The position numbers and the translations under genes are program-made. The notes under the pieces were generated by a model. The model searched no databases, had not been told where the DNA came from, and was given only the letters and a program-made list of their open reading frames with translations. From Brevundimonas sp. (GTDB lineage Bacteria > Pseudomonadota > Alphaproteobacteria > Caulobacterales > Caulobacteraceae): DNA of 64,000 nt. The stretch covers positions 1-64,000 of the forward strand of contig NZ_JAHBYB010000005.1 in the NCBI RefSeq assembly GCF_019636155.1. The letters are read 5' to 3'. Below, in pieces: positions 36,301-45,359 of the stretch (positions are counted from its first letter, which is position 1; each line of letters starts with the position of its first letter).

Positions 36301-37564
36301 GGCCATCCTCCCGCACCGCAGGCGGCAGGACCGGCCGATAGGTCGGCGCCGGAGGCGGGACCGAGGCCATTGGGCCCGACTCTACGAGGGGCGACGGATG
36401 GGGCTTCTCCTCGGCCAGGACGATCCGCGCCAGCCGATGCGCCTGATAGAGGCCGACGTCCCGACCCTCTCCCGACCAGGGGCGAGTCTCATAGGCGATG
36501 GGCGAAGCGCCCGCGAGAAAGCCCAAGCGGCCGGACGGCAGGGCCAGGGAGCGGTCGCGCGGCGCCAGAAGGGCCTGAGCCGCGACCTCAAGCCTGACGC
36601 GGGGCTTGGCGGTTGCCCGTTCCGGCACAGCCGAGGTCAAAGCGGCGCAAGCCGCGAGATCCTCTCCGTGGACCAGAGGCGCGATCTCCGAACGACCCTC
36701 CAGCCGATCCATGACCAGCAAGCCAGTCTCAACACTCGTTCCGTGTTTGGCAAAGGCGCGCGGCGGGAAGCCGATGCGCGCGAGGACGCGCCCCTTGGCC
36801 GCCAGCCGACCCATCAGCCCGTCATCGCTCAGGGCCGTCATCGGCAAGACCGCCGCTACCCGCCCGCCGTCAGCGAGCGCCGAGAAGGCCGCGACCAGAT
36901 GCGCCTCCAGATTGGTGAAGGGCGGATTGCAGACCACGACGTCGAACCCGCCGGCGCCGGCCAAGAGATCCTGAACATGGCGGCCATCGACCCGCGACCG
37001 GGTCGCCGAGGCGAACACGCCGTCGAGCAGATCGGCACGGCCGTCAGCCAGTTCGTTCAGGGTCAGGATACCGCCACAGGCCTCGGCCACGGCGGCGATC
37101 AGGCCGGTGCCCGCCGAGGGCTCGAGCACCTTATCGCCGGGCCGCACCTGAGCGGCCAGCACCACGAGCGCGGCCAGCTCCGGCGGCGTGGAGAACTGGT
37201 CGAGCGCGACCTGGTCCTCGCTACGACGGGAATGGGTCAGGCCCAGCGCGCCGACCGTCGCCAGAAGGGCGGCGATGCCGACGGGCGCGTCTTCAAGGCG
37301 GGCAACCTGCGGCGCCAGCCGACGGATCTGCAGCACGGTCGCCGCCTCTATCGCCTCATAGGCGTCCCGCCAGTTCCACGCGCCTTCGGCGTCGGAGCCG
37401 CCAAAGCCGGTGGTCATGACGCTGGAGACCAGCTTGCGATCCAGTGGACGAGATCGGGCCAGCTGTGCCGCGAGCGCTCTGGCGGCGGCCAGAAGATTGG
37501 CGGCGCGGTCGCTGGGGCGCGGCGCGGCGAACAGGGAGAGATTGGCTGCTGAGGCGGCGGTCAT
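33296..37564 (-). CDS. Giant methyltransferase/Strawberry-notch helicase fusion
   Basis: A 1422-residue multi-domain protein. The N-terminal third has an N6-adenine-type methyltransferase: motif I KVLEPSAGTGLIAAVAEACG and NPPF at residues 213-216. The middle has an SF2-like NTPase of the Strawberry-notch family: Walker A GDGTGCGKGREIAA (about 473-486), the DEAH box in VIAFDEAHAM (about 583-586). The C-terminal part contains the SBNO motor half GGTGRSYHADLS ... WRADTAIQGLGRSHRTHQ. ATG 37564 (GGAG 8 nt upstream) was preferred to 37600, whose site is too close. It may protect or remodel DNA after entry into the recipient. Confidence 0.88.
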   Translation of the reverse strand: MTAASAANLSLFAAPRPSDRAANLLAAARALAAQLARSRPLDRKLVSSVMTTGFGGSDAEGAWNWRDAYEAIEAATVLQIRRLAPQVARLEDAPVGIAALLATVGALGLTHSRRSEDQVALDQFSTPPELAALVVLAAQVRPGDKVLEPSAGTGLIAAVAEACGGILTLNELADGRADLLDGVFASATRSRVDGRHVQDLLAGAGGFDVVVCNPPFTNLEAHLVAAFSALADGGRVAAVLPMTALSDDGLMGRLAAKGRVLARIGFPPRAFAKHGTSVETGLLVMDRLEGRSEIAPLVHGEDLAACAALTSAVPERATAKPRVRLEVAAQALLAPRDRSLALPSGRLGFLAGASPIAYETRPWSGEGRDVGLYQAHRLARIVLAEEKPHPSPLVESGPMASVPPPAPTYRPVLPPAVREDGRISDAQLETVIYAGEAHAGMLPAWWTRGEAAHQLGLSREEDDSAVQLRRGFFLGDGTGCGKGREIAAVIADNMAQGRVKALWLSKNDALLDDARRDWCAIGGGAHDIVPLNSWKLGEGVRLDRGIVFTTYATLRQPARGQKMSRLDQIVAWLGEDFDGVIAFDEAHAMANAAGGGKGARGAKKASLQGMAGLALQNRLPNARVLYVSATGATTAENLAYAARLGLWGGPEAPFVSRDDFLEAMDKGGVAAMELVARELKALGLYVARSLSFEGVEYEPLFHALTEDDIGIWDAWADAFQLIHANLGEALKATGFNDEDGKAKSGMAASAVHSAFEGAKLRFFGHLLAGLKAPTLAASIRTDLAEGRSAVVQIVSTNEAVMERRLASIPPEEWNNLSIDLTPREYVLDYLREAFPVHLMEAIEGDDGAITLVPVMVDGRPTVSQEALRRREDLIERMALLPAVPGVLDALLEAFGTDAVAEITERGRRVVMREGRKVVERRGASAARSETDAFMSGRKRILVFSDAGGTGRSYHADLSAPNQQRRSHYLVEPGWRADTAIQGLGRSHRTHQASPPLFRPVTTDIHGEKRFTSTIARRLDSLGALTRGERRTAGAGLFRAEDNLESPWARRALLVFYGALGFGELSSMSLEDFETKTGLKLRDADGGLKPSDDLPPIHTFLNRLLALRIADQNALFADFDSILSGILERAASSGDLDRGLEDIQAEELEVVEAETIRTDVSTGAETALVTFELKVRREIVTSDAALDGADGSAFRLVVNERSGRAALAELGLTTTTDDDRLVPAVRLLRPDQHQVMPERAFEESAWTETDEAGWRAVWDAEVAATDPWRTRRLTLATGLLLPIWGRLPAKGCSVRRVRAPDGRRWLGRVLDEVQAASLKTALGLTEVGDAWADGGRTATAVLDRNVQLALSGGLWLKRSRLMDRWRLEVVGGRTDRDALVALGCFVEIIAYAPRVFVAVDRPDVVEAVLRRHPVQSVLEGVAA

Positions 37565-37654
37565 GGCCGAGGCTCCGATCACCTGGAGCGGGGGGCTCAT
37601 CCCTCCGGTCCTCCAGGCTCGCCTCGACCGCCCTTTCTCCCGCCTTCAAGACGA

Positions 37655-37685
37655 AGGCCCGCCGCGACGATGTCGCGACGGGCCT
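37655..37685 (-). terminator. Hairpin after the ParB-like gene
   Basis: A 14-bp stem AGGCCCGCCGCGAC / GTCGCGACGGGCCT with one mismatch and a three-base loop, 20 bp beyond the stop of the ParB-like gene and upstream of the helicase gene. No T-run. Confidence 0.6.
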
Positions 37686-37705
37686 CGTCCTTCTGGATCG
37701 GCTGA

Positions 37706-39763
37706 TCAGGCGGCCGCGCCGAGCGCTTCCTCGCCCAGAGGCGTCACCTCGAACGCGCCGGCGCCGTCGTCCGATGGCGTCTGGTCCGCATCGTCATCCG
37801 GGGCGCCCGTTTCAGAGGTTGCGGTCGCATCCGCTTCTGGCGGGGTGGTCCAGGACAGGCTGGCCGGCGCCCAGACCTTCTCGGCGGCGTTCTCCTCGAC
37901 CCAGGGGATGAGGTCCGACTTCTTCAGCAGGGCCGCCCGAACGTCCGCGCGGTCCATCTCCTCCAGCATCTTCAGCAGGAGGGGTTTGGAGTGGGACTTC
38001 AGGAACTCCGCATCGGGCGTCCAGTGCAAGGCGATGTCCGCCCCGCAGAGTTCGGCGAGTTCGGCCGCTTCGGCCCTGGCGGCACGGCGGATCAAGGTCG
38101 TCCGCTCCTCGCGGAGATCGAGGGTCAGAGCGGTCAGTTCGGCCAGCAGAGCCATCTTGTCACCATGGGCGAGGGCGTGAATCCAGGCGATCACGGTTTG
38201 ACCCGACGCCTCCCACGCGGCTCGCCGATCCTCGATCCGGCGCCACACATCTCCGTCGAGGCTGTCGATCACCCGACCGCCTGCCGGCTTGAAAGCCGAA
38301 GCCGTCAAGGCGAGCGCCGCCTCGGAACGCTGGCCGTGGGTCCGGATGGCCACCTGACCGAACAGTCGAGCGATCAATGCCGTGAAGGCGATGCCGGGAT
38401 CATCGGCCAGGGCGCGGATCAGACCTCGCGTGGCCACGTCCGTTCGCACGGCGTGAAGGGCGTGGTTTACGCCCTCGGTTTCGGGCTCGGGGGTCTCGAC
38501 CGAAGGCGGTTGATAGGTCGGCGCCGGGGCCACGCGCGAGGTCGCCTCCGTATCCTGGTCGTCCGCCTCCTCCTCGACCTCCGGTTCTTCGGGGGTGAAG
38601 CACTGGATCTCGATCCCCGTGCGCGCCGCCGGCCGCAACACGACGGTCGTCGCCGCGCGGCCACCCCATCCCGCCTGATCCATCGCCAGTCGCGCCCGGA
38701 TCATCGCGTCGATGGCCATGTCGACCGGCTCGGCGTCGGTGGTCTCGGTGAGTACTTCGGTGACCGCCTCGGCCGCGGCGTTGAAGGCGTCCCGCTTGTC
38801 GCGATAGTCCGCCATCTCAGCTGCAGGAAGCATGCCGCCGTACACGTAGCCGGCAGGTTCCAAGTCCTCGGGCAGGTCCGGCGCGGGACCCGCCGTGACG
38901 TGAACCGTGAGACCTTCGGCTTCATGCACAAGGGCGATTTCGCGGGCGCGCTTCGTCCAGACCTCGGTGAGGATGGACGGGTCCAGCAGAACGGGCGGCA
39001 ACTCGCCGAAGAGGTCGGTCTCGGTCCGTCCCCCAGCCTGGGTATAGCGCTCCGGGCCGATCAGCGCGCAACGGGCGTCGCGGGCGGTCACGCGACCTTC
39101 GTCGAGCTTTTCAGTTACGCGCCAGTCCTGGAAGCCGTGCCCCTCAAGGGTCATCCTGGCGAGCTCCGCCTGCTCGTCCGCGTCGTTCAGACGGGCGAGC
39201 AGACGCGCCTGTCTCAGGTTCAACCGCCCGAGCCTCAGGGCCTGAAGCGCGATATCCGGAAGCGAAGAGAGCGCCGCCAGACGCTTCACATCGAGCTCCG
39301 CGTAGCCGAGCGCCTTTGCGATGGTCGGAACGCCGAGCTTGCCCTTCAGCATCCGTCCGATCGCGGTGATGACGTCGGCGATGTGTACGGGCACGGCGGT
39401 GTTCGTCAGCAGGACGGCTGCGGCCTGGCGGGCCGGATCGGTCTCGACGAAGACATCGACGAGGAAGCTGTCGTCGATACGGCCCTGTTCGACCAGCAAT
39501 CGCAGGGCCAGCAGGCGACGACGCCCGTCGAGCGCCATATGGGCCGCCTCCTTCTTCCGACCGGGTCGTACGGTCAGGGGCTGAAGCTGACCGGCGGCGA
39601 ACAGGGTTTCCGCGAGAAGCGGAATGTCGTCGTCGGGCGGCTCGCCGAAACGGAGATTCTCCGGTGCGATGTCGAGGTCGCGCAGATGAACCAGCGGGCG
39701 ACTGCGCGTCGAGGCGACCTGGAACGGGGTCGCGACGACGGCGACGGCGGTGGAACGGGTCAT
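37706..39763 (-). CDS. ParB-like nuclease-domain protein
   Basis: A 685-residue protein. The first 250 residues form a ParB/Srx-type domain: RSRPLVHLRDLDIAPENLRFGEPPDDDIPLLAETLFAAGQLQPLTVRPGRKKEAAHMALDGRRRLLALRLLVEQGRID, then an HTH region (LTNTAVPVHIADVITAIGRMLKGKLGVPTIAKALGYAELDVKRLAAL). The rest is a low-similarity acidic C-terminal half. ATG 39763 has AGGAG upstream; ATGA overlaps the toprim stop. It may partition the excised element or act in DNA processing; a ParA was not found in the window. Confidence 0.8.
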   Translation of the reverse strand: MTRSTAVAVVATPFQVASTRSRPLVHLRDLDIAPENLRFGEPPDDDIPLLAETLFAAGQLQPLTVRPGRKKEAAHMALDGRRRLLALRLLVEQGRIDDSFLVDVFVETDPARQAAAVLLTNTAVPVHIADVITAIGRMLKGKLGVPTIAKALGYAELDVKRLAALSSLPDIALQALRLGRLNLRQARLLARLNDADEQAELARMTLEGHGFQDWRVTEKLDEGRVTARDARCALIGPERYTQAGGRTETDLFGELPPVLLDPSILTEVWTKRAREIALVHEAEGLTVHVTAGPAPDLPEDLEPAGYVYGGMLPAAEMADYRDKRDAFNAAAEAVTEVLTETTDAEPVDMAIDAMIRARLAMDQAGWGGRAATTVVLRPAARTGIEIQCFTPEEPEVEEEADDQDTEATSRVAPAPTYQPPSVETPEPETEGVNHALHAVRTDVATRGLIRALADDPGIAFTALIARLFGQVAIRTHGQRSEAALALTASAFKPAGGRVIDSLDGDVWRRIEDRRAAWEASGQTVIAWIHALAHGDKMALLAELTALTLDLREERTTLIRRAARAEAAELAELCGADIALHWTPDAEFLKSHSKPLLLKMLEEMDRADVRAALLKKSDLIPWVEENAAEKVWAPASLSWTTPPEADATATSETGAPDDDADQTPSDDGAGAFEVTPLGEEALGAAA

Positions 39764-40710
39764 GAGGGCTCTCCTGCCGGAGGCGAGGCCCATCCCCGCC
39801 TTTCCGGCGCCCGGCGGCTCCCTTCCTTTCCCTCCGCCGGAGGTCGGGCGGCCTCGTTCCAGTCGCCGAAAGGGAGTGGGGGCAAGGCCAGCGTCGCCTC
39901 GACGCCTTCGCCCTCCAGGCGGTTCGCCAGCCTGTTGGCCGCCGCTTCTCCGGCTTCCCCTCGATCCCCGGCAATGACGACGGCGGAGACGCCGACGGGC
40001 GCACGCCAACGCGACAGATTGCCGGCGGACATGAGGGCCCAACCCGGCAGGCCGAAGCGCGCCATGGCCGACAAGGTGGTGACCACACCTTCCGCCACGA
40101 GCATTCGCGCCGCAGCAGGGCGAAGACGAACGGCCGAGCCGGGCAGGACGCGGCCGATCGTTTTGCGGGGGATCCGAAGGCCCGCCGCCAGTCGGCCATT
40201 CGCGGAGAGGTAGGTCAGTTCGACGGCTGTCAGGACGTTCGAGGGGCTTCTGATCCCCGCCATCATCGCGCGTCCGGCCCGTCGGCCGGGACGATAGATC
40301 GAAAGGGGCGCGCAGGGATGTTCGAGAAGGTCTGTGAGGTCGGGACGCCATGCGACGTGGCGTCCGACTAGATGGCGTCCGACCACGCCGGTCTGGACCG
40401 GGTCGACGCCGTCTTGCCACAGGGCGGTCGCCGCAGCCCGCCGTCGGGGATCGTCGACCGGGACTTCTGTCGTCGTTCCACGACCTCCGAGGAGAAGCCC
40501 GTCAGCGCTGATCAGCTGTCGACGCCGGAGATCGTCCCGCACCTCCCGCCAGTCCGCCGCGCCGAAGGTGTGGATCACGACACGCTCGCCGCTCAGGAGA
40601 AGCGAGACCGACCGATCAGTCGTCGTGTGACCCGGCGCCGGTACATTGGCGCGCAGCCCGTTCTGGTAGAGCTCGCCACCGAGGGCGGCCACGATCGGTC
40701 GCAGGCTCAT
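39760..40710 (-). CDS. Toprim domain protein (primase-like)
   Basis: A 316-residue protein with a degenerate N-terminal zinc-finger-free part, a DUF7146-like region, and a toprim domain at RMLVAEGVVTTLSAMARFGLPGWALMSAGNLSRW ... SAVVIAGDRGEAGEAAANRLANRLEGEGVEATLA: the conserved Glu is in VAEG and the Asp in AGDRG. It may prime DNA synthesis after transfer. Overlaps its neighbours with ATGA at both ends, so radC-toprim-parB-like form one operon. Confidence 0.8.
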   Translation of the reverse strand: MSLRPIVAALGGELYQNGLRANVPAPGHTTTDRSVSLLLSGERVVIHTFGAADWREVRDDLRRRQLISADGLLLGGRGTTTEVPVDDPRRRAAATALWQDGVDPVQTGVVGRHLVGRHVAWRPDLTDLLEHPCAPLSIYRPGRRAGRAMMAGIRSPSNVLTAVELTYLSANGRLAAGLRIPRKTIGRVLPGSAVRLRPAAARMLVAEGVVTTLSAMARFGLPGWALMSAGNLSRWRAPVGVSAVVIAGDRGEAGEAAANRLANRLEGEGVEATLALPPLPFGDWNEAARPPAEGKEGSRRAPERRGWASPPAGEPS

Positions 40711-41387
40711 CGAAAATGTCCGAGCGTGCGCAGGCTGGCCGTGCCCTCTCGTCCAACGATGAGATGATCGTGAACCTGGATGCCGAAGACCTTGGCCGCC
40801 TCCACGACCTTGCGCGTCATCTCGATGTCCGCGCTCGACGGCTCGGGGTCTCCGGACGGATGATTGTGGACGAGGATGATGGAGGCGGCCGACACCTCGA
40901 GGGCCCGACGAACGACCTCCCGAGGGTAGACAGGTGCGTGGTCGATCGTGCCGTGCGCGACGAGTTCGTCGCGAAGGAGGCGGTTACGTTTGTCGAGGAA
41001 CAGGGCGCGGAACTGCTCCCTGGGCTCTTCGGCCAGAGCCACGCGAACATAGGCCAGCAATGCCGTCCAGGTCGTGATGACCGGCCGCTTTGAGGCTTCG
41101 GCTCGCGCCAGACGCTCGCTGAGAATGCGGAACAGCTTGAGGTCCGTCAGCGCCATCGGTCCCAAGCCGCTGGCGCGGGCCAACTCCGGCACATCGGCGG
41201 AAGCGATTGTGGCCAGGTCGCCGAACCGGTCGAAGAGCGCGTCGACCGACGCACCGGACGCGTGTCTCAAATTGCGGCCCAGCAAAAGGCCTAGCAGAGC
41301 GCGGTCATCGAGGTTGGCGAGAGCGGTTGTGTCGGGTGAACGGGCCGTTGGGTCGAATGCAGGTTCGAGGTCAGGTAACGGGCGCAT
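40707..41387 (-). CDS. RadC-family JAB-domain protein
   Basis: A 226-residue RadC homologue. The HhH segment is followed by the JAB domain: VHNHPSGDPEPSSADIEMTRKV carries the zinc ligands (HxH and Asp). ATG 41387 has GGAG 7 nt upstream. RadC proteins are frequent on plasmids and ICEs; their function is unclear, since the classic link to DNA repair was not confirmed. First gene of the radC/toprim/parB-like operon. Confidence 0.9.
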   Translation of the reverse strand: MRPLPDLEPAFDPTARSPDTTALANLDDRALLGLLLGRNLRHASGASVDALFDRFGDLATIASADVPELARASGLGPMALTDLKLFRILSERLARAEASKRPVITTWTALLAYVRVALAEEPREQFRALFLDKRNRLLRDELVAHGTIDHAPVYPREVVRRALEVSAASIILVHNHPSGDPEPSSADIEMTRKVVEAAKVFGIQVHDHLIVGREGTASLRTLGHFR

Positions 41388-41487
41388 GGCGATCTCCAGC
41401 AAGCTCCCAATCGGAGCATTCCCGGCCGCCCTTCCTTTCTTCCCGGCCGTTCTTCCCGATCACGCCGGATCGGCTCACTCTGAGGAG

Positions 41488-41892
41488 ATGAAATGGTGGC
41501 TCGTCCTTCCGATCCTCGCCGCGCCGACGATCGCGCATGCTGATCCCTGCGAGGGTCGACTGCCCAATCAGGCGGGGCAGGCCTTCTCTGGCGCGGTTCG
41601 CTATGTCGGCGACGGCGACGGGCTTTGCGTCGGCGACAGCGCAGACCCCTCGACCTGGATCGAGGTCCGCCTCGCCGACTTCAATGCGCCCGAGCTCAAT
41701 GCAACGGGCGGTCGCGCCGCGCGGGACCAGCTCCGGCGTCTGGTGATGGGACGACGCCTCGATTGCGTCGCGACGCGCGGCCGCAGCGGAAGAGTGATCG
41801 TCTACGACCGGGTGATTGCCAGCTGCCGCTTGAACGGTCGGCGCGTCGGCGACCTGATGCGAGCCGTCGGGGTGCGCGAAGGCGGCAACTGA
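41488..41892 (+). CDS. Secreted thermonuclease (SNase-like) family protein
   Basis: A 134-residue protein with a signal peptide (MKWWLVLPILAAPTIAHA, cleavage near residue 18) and an SNase-like core: AVRYVGDGDGLCVG, the catalytic block EVRLADFNAPELN with Arg and Glu, the RDQLRRLVMGRRLDCVATRGRSGRVIVYDRVIASC segment. Residues correspond to Arg35, Glu43 and Arg87 of staphylococcal nuclease. It would degrade DNA/RNA in the periplasm or outside. Short members are common on mobile elements. Confidence 0.82.
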   Translation: MKWWLVLPILAAPTIAHADPCEGRLPNQAGQAFSGAVRYVGDGDGLCVGDSADPSTWIEVRLADFNAPELNATGGRAARDQLRRLVMGRRLDCVATRGRSGRVIVYDRVIASCRLNGRRVGDLMRAVGVREGGN

Positions 41893-41924
41893 TCGTTCGC
41901 GCGTCTTCGGCGACCCGGTGTGCG

Positions 41925-41945
41925 ATAATATATTCCGGGCGCGCT
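41925..41945 (+). promoter_or_regulatory. Possible promoter of the traG/trb operon
   Basis: GATAATATATTCC at about 41931 is an AT-rich -10-like site in the 193-bp gap between the nuclease and traG. No matching -35 was found. Named only because a long operon must start here. Confidence 0.3.
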
Positions 41946-42085
41946 GAAACGCCCTGAACCACTGGTCCGGAGCGCGGCCTCTATATCCGCCGCGCGGGCG
42001 CTCCCCGTGCCCGGTCACCGCCAGAAAGTCGCCTCAAACAGCTTCCTTCCTCGAACGATGAATGGTCTTCGAAAGGACGCTGTCC

Positions 42086-43963
42086 ATGCCACAGGCGCGC
42101 CTCGCCGGTCTTGCCGTAGCCTTTCTTGTCGCGCTCCAGGCGGCAACCCAGACCTTCGCCTGGCTCTACCGCTATCATCCGGCGCTGGGATCGGCGCTGC
42201 GGATTGAGGAGACGGGGTTCTACTGGCCGTGGATGATCCTCGTCTGGAGACAGAGGTTCGGCGACGCGGAAGCGGACGTCTTCGCCATGCCGCTCTCGGT
42301 TTTCATGCTCGTCATGGCCGCCGTCGCGGGAGCGATGCTGCTGTTTGACGACGGCGCGGTTCGACGGACGCGGGGGTGGGGCGGTCTCGCTGAAGCTGTC
42401 CGTGCGGGGCTGAGGCACGACGCCGGATGCGTGTTGGGGCGTCTGCAGGGTCGGTTGCTGGCGACGACCGATCTTCGTCCGACGCTCGTGACAGGCGGAA
42501 CCCGAGCCGGGAAGGGGCGAGGGCATGTCGTCCCCACACTGTTGAGCTGGACGCACAGCGTTCTCGTCCACGATCCCAAGGGTGAGCTCTGGCGGGTGAC
42601 GGCGGGTTGGCGAGCGGGCCACAGCCACGCCCTTTACTTCAATCCGCGCGACCCATCGTCCGCCCGGTTCAATCCGCTGGCGGAGATCCGGCCAGGACCG
42701 CAGGAACTGGCGCAGGTTCAGCGGCTGGTCGCAATTCTGAGCGACCCTGGGGGCGCACGGGACGACGAGGCGATCTGGGATAAGGCCGCCTCGGAAATCC
42801 TCGAGGCTGTGATCCTGCATGTCCTGTACACGGCGCCGGACGCGGACAAGACGCTTCTGACCGTGAGGAACCTGCTGGCCGATCTCGACGCCGCCGCGGA
42901 CGTCATGGTGCGGACGCTCCACCGTCACGGTCCTGACGGGACTCCGGAAGTCCATCCCTTCATCTCGACCGCGGTAAAAGGCTATGCGGCGATGCATGAT
43001 CGCTTCCGGACTTCGGTGCAGGGCACGGCGCGGAGCTATCTCAAATGGCTCGCCGGCGACGACCTGATCCGGTCGCTTTCTGCATCGGACTTTGCGCTGG
43101 GCGACCTGATGTGTTCCGAGGCGCCGGTCTCCCTCTATGTTCAGGTCGCCCCCGCGGACGCAGTCGCCTTAAGACCTGTGATCCGCCTCCTCTTCTACGC
43201 AGCGGCTCAGGCCCTCACGACCGACGAGCGCGCCGACGATGCGGGGCGAGCGAAGCGGCGCCATCTCCTGATGTTGATGGATGAGTTTCCGCTTCTTGGG
43301 CGGCTCGCCTTCTTCGAGAAGTCGCTGCGGCTGATGAGCGGCTACGGCATCAAGACGATGTTCGTGGCGCAATCCCTGAACGACATCGTCGAGACCTACG
43401 GCGCCAACAACACCATCCTGGACAACTGCCACGTCTACACCGCTTTCAGCGCGCTCGACCCGCTGACCCAGGACAAGGTCTCCAAGCTCACCGGCACCAT
43501 TCTCGAGCGAAAGATCAGCCGCAGCGGGCCCGCCGGCCTGGGCGCCGGGCGCAACTCGGTCTCGCGATCGGAGGTCGAACGTCCTCTTCTCGAGCCAGGC
43601 GAGGTTCGCGCTCTCCCGGAAGAGGTGCAGCTGACCTTCGCGGCCGGTCATCGGCCCTTGCGAACCCAGAAGGTGCGCTACGATAAGGAAAGGCCTTTCC
43701 GAGGCCGCGCGGACCTGCCGCCGCCCGACCAGGCGACGCGCGTCGATACGCCCGCCGCGCCGATCCATCCGTGGGCAGGGCGCCGCAGTCTGGGCGAGGA
43801 TCCGGAAGCCGCCCTGCCGCTGTTCAAGGAGGTGGAGGCGGCGATCCATGATCGCCGCGTGGCGGCCAAGGCGGCCGAGACCTACGAGCGGATTTCGACG
43901 GCCTTCGCGGCGGAGCAGGCGGTGCTCGATGGTCTGCAGGGAGGCGGCGATGGGCGCGCGTGA
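42086..43963 (+). CDS. traG: TraG, VirD4-type coupling protein
   Basis: A 625-residue type IV coupling protein that delivers the relaxase-DNA complex to the channel. Two N-terminal transmembrane segments (LAVAFLVALQAATQTFAWLY and VFMLVMAAVAGAMLLF) lead to the Walker A TGGTRAGKGR, the Walker B region RHLLMLMDEFPLLGRL, and FVAQSLNDIVETYGANN. ATG 42086 has AAGGA 9 nt upstream and gives a signal of normal length; an alternative start at 42062 lacks a site. The order traG-copG-trbB is typical of Tn4371-like elements. Confidence 0.95.
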   Translation: MPQARLAGLAVAFLVALQAATQTFAWLYRYHPALGSALRIEETGFYWPWMILVWRQRFGDAEADVFAMPLSVFMLVMAAVAGAMLLFDDGAVRRTRGWGGLAEAVRAGLRHDAGCVLGRLQGRLLATTDLRPTLVTGGTRAGKGRGHVVPTLLSWTHSVLVHDPKGELWRVTAGWRAGHSHALYFNPRDPSSARFNPLAEIRPGPQELAQVQRLVAILSDPGGARDDEAIWDKAASEILEAVILHVLYTAPDADKTLLTVRNLLADLDAAADVMVRTLHRHGPDGTPEVHPFISTAVKGYAAMHDRFRTSVQGTARSYLKWLAGDDLIRSLSASDFALGDLMCSEAPVSLYVQVAPADAVALRPVIRLLFYAAAQALTTDERADDAGRAKRRHLLMLMDEFPLLGRLAFFEKSLRLMSGYGIKTMFVAQSLNDIVETYGANNTILDNCHVYTAFSALDPLTQDKVSKLTGTILERKISRSGPAGLGAGRNSVSRSEVERPLLEPGEVRALPEEVQLTFAAGHRPLRTQKVRYDKERPFRGRADLPPPDQATRVDTPAAPIHPWAGRRSLGEDPEAALPLFKEVEAAIHDRRVAAKAAETYERISTAFAAEQAVLDGLQGGGDGRA

Positions 43964-44363
43964 AACCACGGCCACCCGCATCCAGGTCTATGTGACGGAT
44001 CCCCGAGTCGTGGCGGCGTTGCAGCGTGAAGCCCGCTCGGCCAACATTCCCATCAGTCAGGCGGCCGGGCGGTCGCTCGCGAAGGGCTTGGCCAGAAGCC
44101 TTCCAGCCGATCCGGACGACAGGCTTCTTCAACTGGATCGGGCGCTTCGGGACCATATGCGGTCAACAGCGCGAGACGTGCAGATCATCCAGGAGTTGGT
44201 CATCGAGGTCGCGCGCGCCTTCTTCATGCGCCTGCCGGACGCCATTACGGATCGGGATCCCGTCGCCCGCGCCGCCGTGGATCGGCGGATCGAACAGCTT
44301 CTCGATGACACAGCTGCACGACTGATCTCGGGCGCCAGGCCGCAACGCGGGGCGTCCGAATGA
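43950..44363 (+). CDS. CopG-like small protein between traG and trbB
   Basis: A 137-residue protein with an N-terminal ribbon-helix-helix-like start (TTATRIQVYVTDPRVVAALQREARSANIPISQAAGRSLAKGL) and a helical C-terminal half. It occupies the position held by a CopG-family gene in Tn4371-like ICEs. GGGAGG lies 7 nt upstream of ATG 43950; it overlaps traG by 14 bp and trbB by 4 bp. It may regulate the operon or assist the coupling protein; not known. Confidence 0.7.
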   Translation: MGARETTATRIQVYVTDPRVVAALQREARSANIPISQAAGRSLAKGLARSLPADPDDRLLQLDRALRDHMRSTARDVQIIQELVIEVARAFFMRLPDAITDRDPVARAAVDRRIEQLLDDTAARLISGARPQRGASE

Positions 44364-45280
44364 GCGTCCATCCGATCGTCAGCGAACGGAAGCTGGAAGC
44401 GCTTCGCCATGCTCTCGGGCCCGACATCCTTGCGGCGCTGACCGATCCGCTTGTGGTCGAAGTCCTCGTCAATCCGGATGGACGCCTCGTCCTGGATTGC
44501 GTCGGAACGGGGCGCGCCAACACCGGCTTGCAGTTGGAGCCGGAGGCCCGGGAGCGCGTCATCCGGTTGATCGCGGACTATGTCGGGGACCCGGTGACCC
44601 GCGAGAATCCGCGTCTGGCAGGGGTTCTTCCGGTTACCGGCGAACGGTTCCAGGGGTTTCTCCCGCCGGTCACCGCCGCGCCCGCCTTCTCGATCCGGAA
44701 GCGACCGGCGGTGATCTGGACCCTCGACGACTATGTGCGTGACGGCGTGGTGACGAAGGATCAGGCCGGGGTCCTGCGGGCCGCGGTCCGGGGTCGGAGG
44801 AATCTGCTGATCTCGGGCGGTACGGGGTCGGGTAAGACGACCCTCGCCAATGCGCTGCTCGCGGAGCCGGCCTTCGCGAACGATCGTGTTTTCCTGATCG
44901 AAGACACGCCCGAGCTTCAATGCTCCGCGTGGGACCTTGTCGCTACGCTCACGCGCCGCCATCCGGTCCCCATCGGTGTCGTCGATCTGGTCCGCGACGC
45001 CCTTCGAATGCGACCCGACCGGATCGTCGTCGGAGAAATGCGCGAAGGATCGGCGGCGCTCGAGACGCTCAAGGCCTGGAATACCGGGCACCCGGGCGGC
45101 CTTTCGACGATCCATGCCAATTCCGCTCGCGAGGCTGTGGCTCGGATCGAGGACCTGATCGCCGAGGTCGGGCCGGCGATCCCCCACCGTATGATCACCC
45201 AGTCCATCGACATCATCGTGCACATTCGTCGGACCCGAACGGGCCGGGTCGTCGATGACCTGCTGCCCATTGGGAGCTGA
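44360..45280 (+). CDS. trbB: TrbB, conjugal transfer ATPase (VirB11-like)
   Basis: A 306-residue traffic ATPase of the transfer apparatus. Walker A is GGTGSGKT (153-160); the Asp box, the [20 protein letters not shown] Walker B and His box ([13 protein letters not shown]) follow. This is the last gene before the cargo that splits the operon; in related elements trbC follows directly. Confidence 0.95.
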   Translation: MSVHPIVSERKLEALRHALGPDILAALTDPLVVEVLVNPDGRLVLDCVGTGRANTGLQLEPEARERVIRLIADYVGDPVTRENPRLAGVLPVTGERFQGFLPPVTAAPAFSIRKRPAVIWTLDDYVRDGVVTKDQAGVLRAAVRGRRNLLISGGTGSGKTTLANALLAEPAFANDRVFLIEDTPELQCSAWDLVATLTRRHPVPIGVVDLVRDALRMRPDRIVVGEMREGSAALETLKAWNTGHPGGLSTIHANSAREAVARIEDLIAEVGPAIPHRMITQSIDIIVHIRRTRTGRVVDDLLPIGS

Positions 45281-45359
45281 CTTCGGGCCGTCCAAGAATC
45301 GACGGCGCTCTCCCCGCCTTGAATACCCGCGTGATTGCAAATTGCGCGGATGTCTGGTT

